A stretch of 64,000 nt of DNA from VAZQ01 sp035293945 (GTDB lineage Bacteria; Pseudomonadota; Alphaproteobacteria; Rhizobiales; Xanthobacteraceae). The stretch lies in NCBI GenBank assembly GCA_035293945.1, contig DATGLV010000041.1, forward strand, positions 161,615 through 225,614. Direction: 5' to 3'. Shown in pieces: positions 36,701 through 45,193 of the stretch (its first letter is position 1; the number at the start of each line of letters is the position of its first letter). The position numbers and the translations under genes are program-made. Under the pieces are notes generated by a model that ran no database searches, had not been told where the DNA came from, and saw nothing but the letters and a program-made list of their open reading frames with translations.

Positions 36701-38276
36701 TCGCGCGCGCCGCGTTATGGCCTGGCGCCCCGGTGACGCCGCCGCCCGGATGCGCACCAGCGCCGCAATGATAGAGGCCTTTCACCGGAGAGCGGTAGTC
36801 CGCATAGCCGAGCGCGGGCCGAGCCCAGAACAATTGGTCGAGCGTGAGTGCCCCATGAAAGATGTCGCCGCCGGTCAAGCCGAACACCTGCTCCAGGTCG
36901 AGCGGGCTCAAGGCCGTACGCGCGATGACGCTCGCTTTGAAGCCGGGCGCATAGCGCTCGACCATGTCGATCATCAGGTCGGCGACCTCCGCGCGCGCAT
37001 CATTCCAGGAGCGTCCATCAGGCAATTGCGGGGCAACGTGCTGGCAGAACAGGCTTGCTACATGGGCGCCTGATGGCGCGAGGCCCGGGTCCAGAGTTGA
37101 CGGAATGAGCATTTCGATGATCGGTGCGCGGCTCACGCCGGTCAGGCGCGCGTCGCAATAGGCACGATCCATGTAGGCCAAGCTCGGCGCCATGATGATA
37201 CCGGCGGTGTGATGATCCGCCATTTCGCTACCGGGCAGCGCCGAAAAACTCGGCAGCCGCGACAGCGCGACATTCATCCGGAACGTGCCGGAGCCGCAGC
37301 GCCACAGTTGCATGCGGCGCAAGAAATCCGCGGCAACCGCGCCGTTCGGCACCATTGTCGTATAGAGCAGCCGCGGATTGACGTTGGCGGCAACCGCGCG
37401 GGCATGCACGCTGCGCCCATCGGCGAGCTTCACACCGGTGACGCCGCCCTTCTCGACCAGGACCTCCCTGACCGGCGCATCGGTCTCCACGTCAACGCCG
37501 GCGGCGCGGGCCGCGCGCGCCATGGCTTGGCTGATCGCCCCCATGCCGCCCATCGCGTGGCCCCAGCTGCGCTTCTTTCCGTTCACCTCCCCGAAGGCGT
37601 GATGCAGCAGCACGTAAGCGGAGCCCGGCGTGTAGGGGCTCGCATAGTTGCCGACGATCGAATCGAAGCCCAGCCAAGCCTTGGTGATCTCACCTTCAAA
37701 CCAGCCATCCAGATAATCGCCGGCCGACTTAGTGAAGAGATCGAAGAGCGTATGCAGATTTTCCGTGGACAGCGCGCGAAGCCGGTTGCCCAGGCGCGCG
37801 GCTTTCAATATTTCACTGAGTGTTTTGCGGTTGAAGCCTCGGCTGAAATTCGGTGGCGCCTCCAGCACCAGCTCACGAAGCAAATCGGCATTGGCATCGA
37901 GCTCGCGGGAGAAGGCGTCGAACCGGGCGGCGTCAGCCGGACTGAACTTGGCGATGCCCGCCTCGGTGCGGCCCTCGGCGACCAACAGATACGGGCCGTC
38001 CGGTGTCGGGAGGAAATTCTGCGCACGACGTTCGACGATTTTCAATCCATGATCGAACAGGCGAAGGTCGGAGATGACCTTGGGATTGAGCAGGCTGACC
38101 GTATAGGCGGCGACCGAATTGCGGAAACCGGGATGGAACTCTTCAGTGACTGCCGCGCCGCCTACGACGGCGCGACGCTCCAGCACCTTGACGGAAAACC
38201 CCGCCATGCCGAGATAGGCTGCGCAGGTGAGCCCGTTGTGGCCCGCCCCAATGATGGCGACATCGTAGGTCTGCAT
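36663..38276 (-). CDS. Phytoene-desaturase-like FAD-dependent oxidoreductase
   Basis: The ATG at 38276 (GAGAAGG upstream) gives 537 residues. The dinucleotide motif is VAIIGAGHNGLTCAAYLGMAG at the N-terminus, followed by VLERRAVVGGAAVTEEFHPGF. The C-terminal YHCGAGAHPGGGVTGAPGHNAAR is the FAD/ligand signature of the CRTI-like NAD(P)/FAD oxidoreductases. No carotenoid genes are nearby, so the substrate is probably something else. A 17-codon upstream extension is not needed. The 3' end overlaps that of the VOC gene on the other strand. Confidence 0.88.
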   Translation of the reverse strand: MQTYDVAIIGAGHNGLTCAAYLGMAGFSVKVLERRAVVGGAAVTEEFHPGFRNSVAAYTVSLLNPKVISDLRLFDHGLKIVERRAQNFLPTPDGPYLLVAEGRTEAGIAKFSPADAARFDAFSRELDANADLLRELVLEAPPNFSRGFNRKTLSEILKAARLGNRLRALSTENLHTLFDLFTKSAGDYLDGWFEGEITKAWLGFDSIVGNYASPYTPGSAYVLLHHAFGEVNGKKRSWGHAMGGMGAISQAMARAARAAGVDVETDAPVREVLVEKGGVTGVKLADGRSVHARAVAANVNPRLLYTTMVPNGAVAADFLRRMQLWRCGSGTFRMNVALSRLPSFSALPGSEMADHHTAGIIMAPSLAYMDRAYCDARLTGVSRAPIIEMLIPSTLDPGLAPSGAHVASLFCQHVAPQLPDGRSWNDARAEVADLMIDMVERYAPGFKASVIARTALSPLDLEQVFGLTGGDIFHGALTLDQLFWARPALGYADYRSPVKGLYHCGAGAHPGGGVTGAPGHNAARAIIADLRGSRRRS

Positions 38277-38352
38277 GGAAGCCTTCTCATCTTGCGCCAG
38301 ACCCGCACGCCAGGCATCGATCGGCATTCAGGCATGGACATAGCTTAATCTC

Positions 38353-38835
38353 ATGGCTGCGCAAAGATCACGGCCGGCGCAGACGCGCATCGGCAGGTCG
38401 CTCTCGGGGCTCGGCATGTTCGCCTGCGCGCCGATCAAGAAGGGGCAGTTCATCGCCCGCTACAGCGGCCGCAAGATCGACACCGACACCGCGGACGAGC
38501 TCAACAACAAATACCTGTTCGAGATCAATTCGCGCTGGACCATCGACGGCTCGAGCCGGCGGAACATCGCACGCTACATCAACCATTCCTGCCGGCCGAA
38601 TTCCGAGCCCTACTTCGTCGGGCATGTGATCAAGATCCGGGCAATCAAGAACATCAAGCCGGACGAGGAGATCACCTACAACTACGGGCGCGGCTATTTC
38701 GATTGCTTCATCAAGGCAGTGGGCTGTAAGTGCATCGCCTGCCTGAAGAAGAAGGCCAAGGCACGCGCCGAGGCGCGTGCGAAGGCTGCACGGAAGAAGA
38801 AGCGCCTGGCGGCGGCGGCAAAGCGGCGCGCATAG
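38353..38835 (+). CDS. SET-domain protein with histone-H1-like basic tail
   Basis: The 160-residue protein has the SET hallmarks GRSLSGLGMFACAPIKKGQF, the NIARYINHSCRPNSE active-site/SAM-binding turn (71-85) and EEITYNYG (105-112). A post-SET-like zinc motif CKCIAC follows at 125-130. The last 30 residues are almost only K, R and A. SET enzymes methylate protein lysines with S-adenosylmethionine. The basic tail suggests nucleic-acid or acidic-partner binding. It stands alone between divergent and convergent genes. The target is unknown. Confidence 0.88.
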   Translation: MAAQRSRPAQTRIGRSLSGLGMFACAPIKKGQFIARYSGRKIDTDTADELNNKYLFEINSRWTIDGSSRRNIARYINHSCRPNSEPYFVGHVIKIRAIKNIKPDEEITYNYGRGYFDCFIKAVGCKCIACLKKKAKARAEARAKAARKKKRLAAAAKRRA

Positions 38836-38865
38836 AGCGCTCCGGCGAAAGAGTGGGGCACGTCG

Positions 38866-38932
38866 TCCCGGCCGAGCGGAGCGAAGAGCCGGGATCCATA
38901 CTGCTACGCGCTATCGAGAGCGTACAGCAGTA
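38866..38932. repeat. Two nested hairpins between convergent genes
   Basis: TCCCGGC (38866-38872) pairs with GCCGGGA (38888-38894), and TACTGCT (38899-38905) pairs with AGCAGTA (38926-38932). They separate the SET gene from the convergent MmgE/PrpD gene. A further CTTTCGC repeat core follows near 38944. Confidence 0.7.
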
Positions 38933-38976
38933 GGGGTTCTTGCTTTCGCAGGGACGACCGCAGTCTGTGGTCTATC

Positions 38977-40323
38977 TCAAGCCCCCAGCCACTCCAGGCT
39001 TTTCTCATTCTCGAGATTGAGCAGGCGCTCCAGCACCGTCTCGGCATCGGGAAGCTTGCGGGTGAGCATCAGGAACTTCTGGCGCATGGCGGCGCGATCG
39101 AACGGCCGGGCCGGCGTTCCCATGAAGGCATCGACTCTTCGCGTGAGCTCGCGCCCGTCATGGGTCAGAATCGTTACCGTGCTCGCCATGTCGCCATGGC
39201 CCGAATGCGACGGATCCGGCTTGACGGTCACGCGGCGGCAGAGCGAGCGGATCGCCGGATCGTTGAGCGCATGCTCGCCGAACGAGGCGGGATCGCGCGG
39301 ATCGCGGTAGAGCGCGAGCGCGACGCAGAACGGCGTTGAATACTGCGACATCATCACGTCGCTCGGCTCAGGAATATTGTTGACCTCCGCCATTCGCTTC
39401 TCGCCAACCACCGTCACGGATTTGACGTCGTCGCCGCTGATCTTGTGCTCGGCCGCGAGCTCGCGAACCGCTTCGACGGCACGCTGCGCGGTAATGTGAC
39501 AGGCATAGCGCTTGAGGCAAATGTTGAGGGTCACGAAGCGCTCGCCGAGCCCGCGCGTGAGCTGCGATAGATCGAAATCGCTGCAGAAGACGCGCAGAAA
39601 GCCAGCTTTGCCTTCGAGCACGCTGGAAGGACCCGTGAAGCCGCCGCTGGCTAGATTCGCGGCCAATACGCCCGCCTCACAGGCGTGCCCGATGTGGAGG
39701 CGCTTGACCATGGCGCCGGTGCCGGAGCGGGCGAATTCCATCAAGCCGCCGCAGAGCGAACCGGCAATGCCGAGCGCGTTGGTCATTTTCTCCGCGTCGA
39801 GCTTGAGGAACCGCCCGGCCGCAATGGCCGCGCCGAACGGGCCAGTGGTGCCGGGCGCATGGAAGCCGTGCGCCTCGTTGCTGTGCTTGGTCGCCCAGCC
39901 GATACGGATCATCACTTCGGCACCGGCCACCACCGCAGCGATGAGATCGCGCCCGCTGCCGCCTAATTCCTGCGCCATGGCGAGTCCGGGCGGCAACATG
40001 GTGGCGCCGCCGTGCACGCCGGCGCCCGGATTGATCACCACATTGTCGAGCTCGAAGGCATGCGAAAGCGTCCCATTGGCAAGCGCCGCCGCGGCCGGCT
40101 GCACGGCAGGGCCAGAAGCGCCGAGGATCCGGCTCTTGCCGCCGGCGCCGGCCTGGCGCGCATAGCCAATCATGATGGCGCTCCAGGGAATTGTGTTCCC
40201 GTAGATGATGGCGGCTGCCGTGTCGATGATGCAGTCCTTGGCGCGCGCTATGACCTCGGGCGGCAGGTCCTCGTAGCGCAGGTTGGCGGCATAGCGGGCA
40301 AGCTCGATCGTCTCGTTTGACAC
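38977..40323 (-). CDS. MmgE/PrpD-family protein
   Basis: I place the start at GTG 40323 because GGAG lies about nine bases upstream and the sequence VSNETIELARYAANLRYEDLP matches the family N-terminus, giving 448 residues. Family segments are KDCIIDTAAAIIYGN, THE HAFELDNVVINPGAGVHGG region and KRYACHITAQRAVEAV. Members include 2-methylcitrate dehydratase and cis-aconitate decarboxylase-like enzymes; several have uncertain substrates. The gene reads in the same direction as the alpha/beta hydrolase upstream (125-base gap). No 2-methylcitrate genes are near, so a propionate role is doubtful. Confidence 0.88.
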   Translation of the reverse strand: MSNETIELARYAANLRYEDLPPEVIARAKDCIIDTAAAIIYGNTIPWSAIMIGYARQAGAGGKSRILGASGPAVQPAAAALANGTLSHAFELDNVVINPGAGVHGGATMLPPGLAMAQELGGSGRDLIAAVVAGAEVMIRIGWATKHSNEAHGFHAPGTTGPFGAAIAAGRFLKLDAEKMTNALGIAGSLCGGLMEFARSGTGAMVKRLHIGHACEAGVLAANLASGGFTGPSSVLEGKAGFLRVFCSDFDLSQLTRGLGERFVTLNICLKRYACHITAQRAVEAVRELAAEHKISGDDVKSVTVVGEKRMAEVNNIPEPSDVMMSQYSTPFCVALALYRDPRDPASFGEHALNDPAIRSLCRRVTVKPDPSHSGHGDMASTVTILTHDGRELTRRVDAFMGTPARPFDRAAMRQKFLMLTRKLPDAETVLERLLNLENEKSLEWLGA

Positions 40324-40448
40324 GCGTTGAATCTCCGACGTGATGGGTGCGGCCAGACGGACCGCCGAAGGGGATTGCAGAACTAGGACATATCCCGCAG
40401 GCTTGGAAGGTGTTGGACGATTGCGGCGCCAAATTGAGGCCGAATCTC

Positions 40449-41390
40449 TCACTTCGCTTGCTTGCCCAAGAACCCGAGCACCGCTGCATTGAACAGATCG
40501 GGCTTCTCCCAATAGGTCGAATGCCCTGACTCCGGCGCGATCATCACCTCGCTGCCGGGAATGTGCCGCGCCACCATGCGCAGGATCGAAGGCGGCGTGA
40601 TCAGGTCCGCATCGCCGGTAATGAGCAGCGTCGGGATCCGCATGGCTTCGATCTTCGCGGTGGTGATCTCGTTGGCGACCTGCTGGCGATACTCAGCGCC
40701 GGTCACCGCCTTGTGGGCAAGCTCGGCCCACAGACGCGCGCCCTCCGGATTGGCTGCCCGATAGGAGGGGCCGAGCTCGCGAAACTCGACCGGCATGTGG
40801 TCGAAGCCCTTGGTGCGGATGTTGACGGCCGCTTGCGCGATCTCGCCGTCGCGAACGCCGGCGGCGTTGTCGGCGACCACGAGACCGGACAGGCGGTCGG
40901 GATGTGAAAGCGCATAATCGACCGCGATCGTGCCGCCGGCAGCGGACGCAACCAGGCTGAACTTCTTCAGTCCGAGAGACGTCGCCAATCCATCGAGATC
41001 GGCCGAGCCGATCCCGGCGTGGCCCTTTTCGATGGGATCTGAATTGAAATAGCTGCGCCGCGAATAACCGATGACGCGGTAGCCGGCTTTGGCGAATGCC
41101 GCCTGCTGATAACCCCAGATCAGGCCGCTGCCGGACGCCGGATGCAACAGCACCACCGCCGGGCCGTCCCCGCCCGTGTCCCAATACCAGAGATGCGTGT
41201 CGGCAACAGCTGCGAGCCCTTCACGCGCGGGGGCCTGTGGCGGCACCAACGCGTTCGCTGTTGGCTGCGCCACGGCTATTCCGGCGCTCCAATAACCGAA
41301 TATCGCCGCCAACAATGAAGCGAGGCCCTTAAGACGGCGCGAGGCACGCGCCGCTTGGGTCGCACCGACCACATCATGACTTATCGGCAT
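40449..41390 (-). CDS. Alpha/beta-hydrolase-fold secreted or membrane-anchored protein, nucleophile altered
   Basis: Start at ATG 41390 with GGAGGAAATGCG upstream, 313 residues. An N-terminal hydrophobic segment (SLLAAIFGYWSAGIAVA) is a signal or anchor. The fold is clear: VVLLHPASGSGLIWGYQQAAF, then LVASAAGGTIAVDYALSHPDRL, GDADLIT with the acid and ESGHSTYW with the histidine. At the nucleophile elbow the usual GHSMGG reads ASAAGG, so alanine sits where serine is expected. The protein may be a non-hydrolytic member or use a neighbouring residue. The function is unknown. Confidence 0.85.
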   Translation of the reverse strand: MPISHDVVGATQAARASRRLKGLASLLAAIFGYWSAGIAVAQPTANALVPPQAPAREGLAAVADTHLWYWDTGGDGPAVVLLHPASGSGLIWGYQQAAFAKAGYRVIGYSRRSYFNSDPIEKGHAGIGSADLDGLATSLGLKKFSLVASAAGGTIAVDYALSHPDRLSGLVVADNAAGVRDGEIAQAAVNIRTKGFDHMPVEFRELGPSYRAANPEGARLWAELAHKAVTGAEYRQQVANEITTAKIEAMRIPTLLITGDADLITPPSILRMVARHIPGSEVMIAPESGHSTYWEKPDLFNAAVLGFLGKQAK

Positions 41391-41506
41391 CGCATTTCCT
41401 CCATCGTTGACAGCAGGGGCGAATGCAATAGGCTTTGCGATAATCGCAGCGAACTTGCGCCTTCCGCAAGCGCTCGGCCCAGAATTGCTCAGCCGGGATA
41501 TCGTCG

Positions 41507-42559
41507 ATGATCGCGCGCATCGCGCTTCTTGCCGTGTTGGCGTCCTGGCTCGTGTTGCCGGCAAACGCAGCGCCGGCGACGGTCGCCGAGATCGCCAATT
41601 ACGCGGGCGCCGACCGGCAGCAAATGCTCGAGGATGGCGCCCGTCGCGAAGGGAGCCTGATGCTCTACGCGACCGGGACGCAGATCCAGCCCCTGCTCGA
41701 TCGTTTCATGCAGAAATACCCTTTCATCAAAGTTTCCATGCCACGCGCCACCTCGATCGACGTCACCCGCAAGGTGATCGAGGAGTATGCCGCCGGCCTC
41801 TATCAGGTCGATGCCTATGAGCTTTCCTCCTACGGTCTCGTAGTGCTGCGGGAAGAAGGATTGCTGCAGCCGTTCTCCTCGCCCGAGCTTGCCGCCTATG
41901 CGCCGAGCACGATCGAGCCCGGCCGCAGCTGGGTCAGCGTGCGCGAGAGCTATCTCGGCATCGGCTACAATACCCAGAAGATCAGCGCCGAGGAGGCGCC
42001 AAAATCCTACCAGGACCTGCTCGACCCGAGATGGAAGGGCAAGATGGCGATCTCCGGCTCGCTCTCGACGTCCGTAAACTGGTTCGGCGCCATGTTGATC
42101 TCGCTCGGTCGCGATTATGTGCGCAAGCTCGGGCAACAGGACATTCGCATTTACGAGCTGACCGGGCGCGCGCTCGCGAACCTGATGATAGCGGGCGAAG
42201 TGCCGCTCTCGCCCACCATCTACAATTCCCACGTCGAGGCGAGCCGCGCGCAAGGTGCGCCGATCGCCTGGAACGTGCCGGGCCCGGTGCCGGTGACCGA
42301 CACGTCCGCCGCGCTGGCGCTCAAGGCGCCGCATCCGCACGCCGCCATGCTGCTCGTCGATTTCCTGCTCTCGGCCGAAGGACAGGCGATGTACCGCGAT
42401 CTCGGCTACGCGCCCTCACGAACCGGCATGGAGCCCAAGGACCTGCCGCCTTTGCAGAAGCTCTACCTCACCAACCGGCCCAACTACGTGCAGGAGTTCG
42501 AGCAGTGGACCGCACTGGTGCGGGAGATGATCTTCAAGGGCGGGAAGGTTCCGCGCTGA
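41507..42559 (+). CDS. ABC-type (iron/polyamine-like) extracellular solute-binding protein
   Basis: The 350-residue protein has a signal peptide (MIARIALLAVLASWLVLPANA). Typical segments are ARREGSLMLYATGTQIQPLL, FMQKYPFIKVSMPRAT, YLGIGYNTQKISAEEAPKSY and the C-terminal LLVDFLLSAEGQAMYRDLGYAP. It resembles the family-1 protein at 7402-8451. No permease is adjacent; the next gene encodes an Asp/Glu-racemase-fold protein, and upstream lies the divergent alpha/beta hydrolase. The ligand is unknown. Confidence 0.87.
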   Translation: MIARIALLAVLASWLVLPANAAPATVAEIANYAGADRQQMLEDGARREGSLMLYATGTQIQPLLDRFMQKYPFIKVSMPRATSIDVTRKVIEEYAAGLYQVDAYELSSYGLVVLREEGLLQPFSSPELAAYAPSTIEPGRSWVSVRESYLGIGYNTQKISAEEAPKSYQDLLDPRWKGKMAISGSLSTSVNWFGAMLISLGRDYVRKLGQQDIRIYELTGRALANLMIAGEVPLSPTIYNSHVEASRAQGAPIAWNVPGPVPVTDTSAALALKAPHPHAAMLLVDFLLSAEGQAMYRDLGYAPSRTGMEPKDLPPLQKLYLTNRPNYVQEFEQWTALVREMIFKGGKVPR

Positions 42560-42569
42560 CAGCATCACC

Positions 42570-42671
42570 GCGGGCTTGACCCGGCGATCCATCTGCTTGC
42601 GAAATAGGATGGACCCGCGGGTCACAAGGGCGTTTACGCCCGCCTGTGACGGGCTATGCCCGCGGGTGACG
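42570..42671. repeat. Dispersed palindromic repeat, family A (copy 1)
   Basis: About 100 bases between two rightward genes carry a chain of palindromes: GACCCGCGGGTC, GGGCGTTTACGCCC and GACGGGCTATGCCCGCGGG. The segment is nearly identical to 58449-58559 and partly to 46020-46070. Confidence 0.85.
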
Positions 42672-42713
42672 ATCGGCTTACGGGCTACGATATGGCCCAA
42701 CAATGAGGAATGG

Positions 42714-43454
42714 ATGTTCGAAGAATACCTGCCCCGCCACAAGATCGGCTGCCTCACCCCGCTCGCGGTCGTCGAGAACGCGGCCTATGAATTCTACCGC
42801 CTGGCGCCGCCCGGCCTCATGCTGGTGATGGTGTCAGTCGGGCTCTCGGAATTCTCGCGCGAGGATGTCGAGCGTGTGTTTGCTCCGCTCGACAGCTATC
42901 TCGACATGCTGATGGAGCGCGACGTCGACATGGTGATGCAAAATGGCGTGCCGCTGCCCTTGCTGATCGGCCTCGATGCGCATGACCGTATGATCGGCCA
43001 CATGGCCGAGCACACCGGTCTGCCGGCGACGTCGACGGTGCTGGCGGTCGGCCGCACGGCGCGCCAGCTCGGCTTGAAGAAAGTCGCGCTGGTCAACAAA
43101 TGGTCGGATGCGATGAACCGCACGCTCGGCGATTTTCTCGCCCGCGAAGGCGTTGCGGTCGCCGGCGTCGCCAACAAGTCGCTCGCGCCGGCCGAATTCG
43201 TGAAGATCAGCGCGCGGGATCAGATGCAGCTTGCCTATGATCTCGGGCGGCGCGCCTTGGTGGAAAATCCCGATTGCGACGGCGTCTATATCGGTGGCGG
43301 GACCTGGCTGTCTGAGCCGGTCGCCTCCCTCCTGGAAAAGGAATTCGGCAGGCCGGTGATCTGCAACCAGGCCGCCATGATCCGCGATGTTCTTCACATT
43401 CTCGGCGACTGGAAACCCATTCCGGGCCACAGCCGGGTGCTCGCTGCGCCGTAG
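42714..43454 (+). CDS. Asp/Glu-racemase/arylmalonate-decarboxylase-fold protein lacking the usual cysteines
   Basis: ATG 42714 with GAGGA upstream gives 246 residues. The start RHKIGCLTPLAVVENAAYEF, the GRTARQLGLKKVALVNKW segment and the C-terminal FGRPVICNQAAMIRDVL match the maleate isomerase / arylmalonate decarboxylase branch of the superfamily. At the two catalytic cysteine positions I read MQNGVPLP and YIGGGTW, so both appear replaced. Loss of both would abolish the normal acid-base chemistry. The protein may have a different reaction or only bind ligand. It follows the binding-protein gene on the same strand after repeat A. Confidence 0.78.
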   Translation: MFEEYLPRHKIGCLTPLAVVENAAYEFYRLAPPGLMLVMVSVGLSEFSREDVERVFAPLDSYLDMLMERDVDMVMQNGVPLPLLIGLDAHDRMIGHMAEHTGLPATSTVLAVGRTARQLGLKKVALVNKWSDAMNRTLGDFLAREGVAVAGVANKSLAPAEFVKISARDQMQLAYDLGRRALVENPDCDGVYIGGGTWLSEPVASLLEKEFGRPVICNQAAMIRDVLHILGDWKPIPGHSRVLAAP

Positions 43455-43535
43455 GTCCCACGTTTGGTGTCATCGCCGGGCTGCGTCCCGGCGATCCCGA
43501 TCAGTGACGTCAGCGCCGTCCTGACCGAGATGGTT

Positions 43536-43565
43536 GGAACAAGTCAGAACAAGTCCGGCCATGAC
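43536..43565. repeat. 30-bp element identical to 33786-33815
   Basis: The sequence from GGAACAAGTCAGAAC to CCGGCCATGAC is identical in both places, and each copy lies shortly before the ribosome-binding site of a rightward gene. Confidence 0.85.
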
Positions 43566-43595
43566 ACATCCTGATAGTGCGAGAGGAGGAAATAG

Positions 43596-44429
43596 ATGCC
43601 TATCCGTCCAGTGATTGGCGCGCTCGCCTTGTTGGCCGGGCTGAATATCGCGCTGTCCAGCGCCTTGGCGTTCGACGAACCCAAATATCCGCAGTGGCGC
43701 GGCCAATGGCAGCGCATCGGCGGCATTCAATGGGACCCAAGCAAGAAGCTCGGCCGCGATGAAGCGCCGCCGCTAAAGCCGGAATATCAGGCGCTATTCG
43801 AGGCAAGCCTCGCCGACCAGGCCCGTGGCGGCCAGGGCAATGATCCGACCTTCACCTGCATCCCGCCCGGGATGCCCCGCGCCATGACGGTGGTGTTCCC
43901 CATGGAAATCCTGATCATGCCGGACACCACCTACATGATCATCGAATACGACAATCAGGTGCGGCGCATCTACACCGACGGGCGCGCCTGGCCGAAGGAT
44001 ATCGAGCCGGCATTCGCCGGCTATTCGATCGGGCAATGGACGGACCTCGACGCGCAAGGCCGCTACAACACGCTTACGGTCGAGACCCGCGGCTTCAAGG
44101 GACCGCGCTCTTTTGATGCAAGCGGGATTCCGCTCGCCGAGGACAACGCCACCGTGGTCAGGGAGCGCATCTATCTCGACAAGGCCGACAGTGATCTGTT
44201 GCACGACGAGATCACCACCATCGACAACGCGCTGACCCAGCCGTGGACGGTTCTCAAGACCTACCGCCGCGCCCGCAACCCGATCTGGTTCGACTACAAC
44301 TGCCCCGAAGGCAACCACCACGTGCGCATCGGCAAAGACAACTACTACGTCAGCGAGGATGGCGCATTGTGGCCTTCCAAGAAGGGGCAGGCACCTCCAC
44401 GCCTGGAGTATTTCGAGAAGCAACAATAA
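43596..44429 (+). CDS. Secreted protein of unnamed family (copy 2)
   Basis: The 277-residue protein has an AGAGGAGGAAATAG ribosome-binding site and a signal peptide ending near SSALA. The mature start FDEPKYPQWRGQW parallels copy 1 at 11325-12188. Shared motifs include ADQARGGQGN, IPPGMPRAM, RRIYTDGRAWP, FAGYSIGQW, YLDKADSDLLHDE, ALTQPWTV and NYY. Two cysteines (FTCIPPGMP and YNCPEGN) are conserved in both, compatible with a disulfide. The role is unknown. Confidence 0.8.
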   Translation: MPIRPVIGALALLAGLNIALSSALAFDEPKYPQWRGQWQRIGGIQWDPSKKLGRDEAPPLKPEYQALFEASLADQARGGQGNDPTFTCIPPGMPRAMTVVFPMEILIMPDTTYMIIEYDNQVRRIYTDGRAWPKDIEPAFAGYSIGQWTDLDAQGRYNTLTVETRGFKGPRSFDASGIPLAEDNATVVRERIYLDKADSDLLHDEITTIDNALTQPWTVLKTYRRARNPIWFDYNCPEGNHHVRIGKDNYYVSEDGALWPSKKGQAPPRLEYFEKQQ

Positions 44430-44783
44430 ACAGTGCAACCGGCCGCTACGCTGCAACGCAAGAATTTTCCTGATTTAACAGGCGCGAAAACAGGAGCAGC
44501 TCCTGCTGCACTGCGAAATCGCGTGAAGCGACCGCTTTCATCCGGCAGACGCTGCCGCGCGCGGCAGACGCTGCCAGGCCGAGAGACCCGCTCCAGGCGA
44601 TTTGTCCGCGACAAGCGTGGATGCTGGCGACCGGCGCAGGGGCATGACTCCAGAGTTTGGCGTCAGCAACCTTCAGAATGCCCGCAACGGCGCAATTCCC
44701 GAGTTTGAATTTCGCGAGTACACTGAGTTGCGGCAGCTCGTCAACAGGACTGTCGCCTTGTCAGCCGCAGGCACCGAGCCCCG
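44430..44783. other. Intergenic region with a repeated small hairpin
   Basis: No gene is supported in these 354 bases. At 44543-44556 and 44562-44575 the 14-mer CGGCAGACGCTGCC occurs twice; each is itself a small palindrome (GGCAG-ACG-CTGCC). The region may act as terminator of the upstream gene and promoter of the next. Confidence 0.6.
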
Positions 44784-45176
44784 ATGCGCCAAGCCAATGC
44801 TGCAATGATTGCCGTTGCTGCCGCGATGCTTGCGCTGGCAGGCCCGGCCGCGGCCGCCGGCGCCTTTTCCTGTGACAAGCAGTTCGAGGCGCGGGTGCAG
44901 AGCGACGTCATCGATCCCGAGCTCAAGAGCTGGATCGTCGATACGGCGCGCCGTTTCTATCAGGATCGCTCGCAGGCCTTCTCACCGGACCGACGTGCCG
45001 CTTGCGCGGGCCTGGCCTGTGTCAGCGAGGCGGACATCGTCGCCAAGGTGGCACGGCAGTGCAGCCGCTCGCCGGACGAGACACTCGAGCTTGCGGTGCA
45101 AGCATCTCTGCGCGACATAATCCTGCCGGTGATCGGCTGCGATGCGCGTTGCGCGATGCGGCTTCGCGCGCACTAA
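44784..45176 (+). CDS. Small secreted cysteine-containing protein
   Basis: The 130-residue product has a signal peptide MRQANAAMIAVAAAMLALAGPAAA and a mature domain starting AGAFSCDKQFEARVQSDVIDPELKSW. Six cysteines (FSCDK, AACAGLACVS, RQCSRS, IGCDARCAM) could form three disulfides. No family is recognised. It is convergent with the SDR gene 17 bases downstream. The start is the first ATG; a clear ribosome-binding site is lacking. Confidence 0.55.
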   Translation: MRQANAAMIAVAAAMLALAGPAAAAGAFSCDKQFEARVQSDVIDPELKSWIVDTARRFYQDRSQAFSPDRRAACAGLACVSEADIVAKVARQCSRSPDETLELAVQASLRDIILPVIGCDARCAMRLRAH

Positions 45177-45193
45177 CCAACCACAATACAAGA

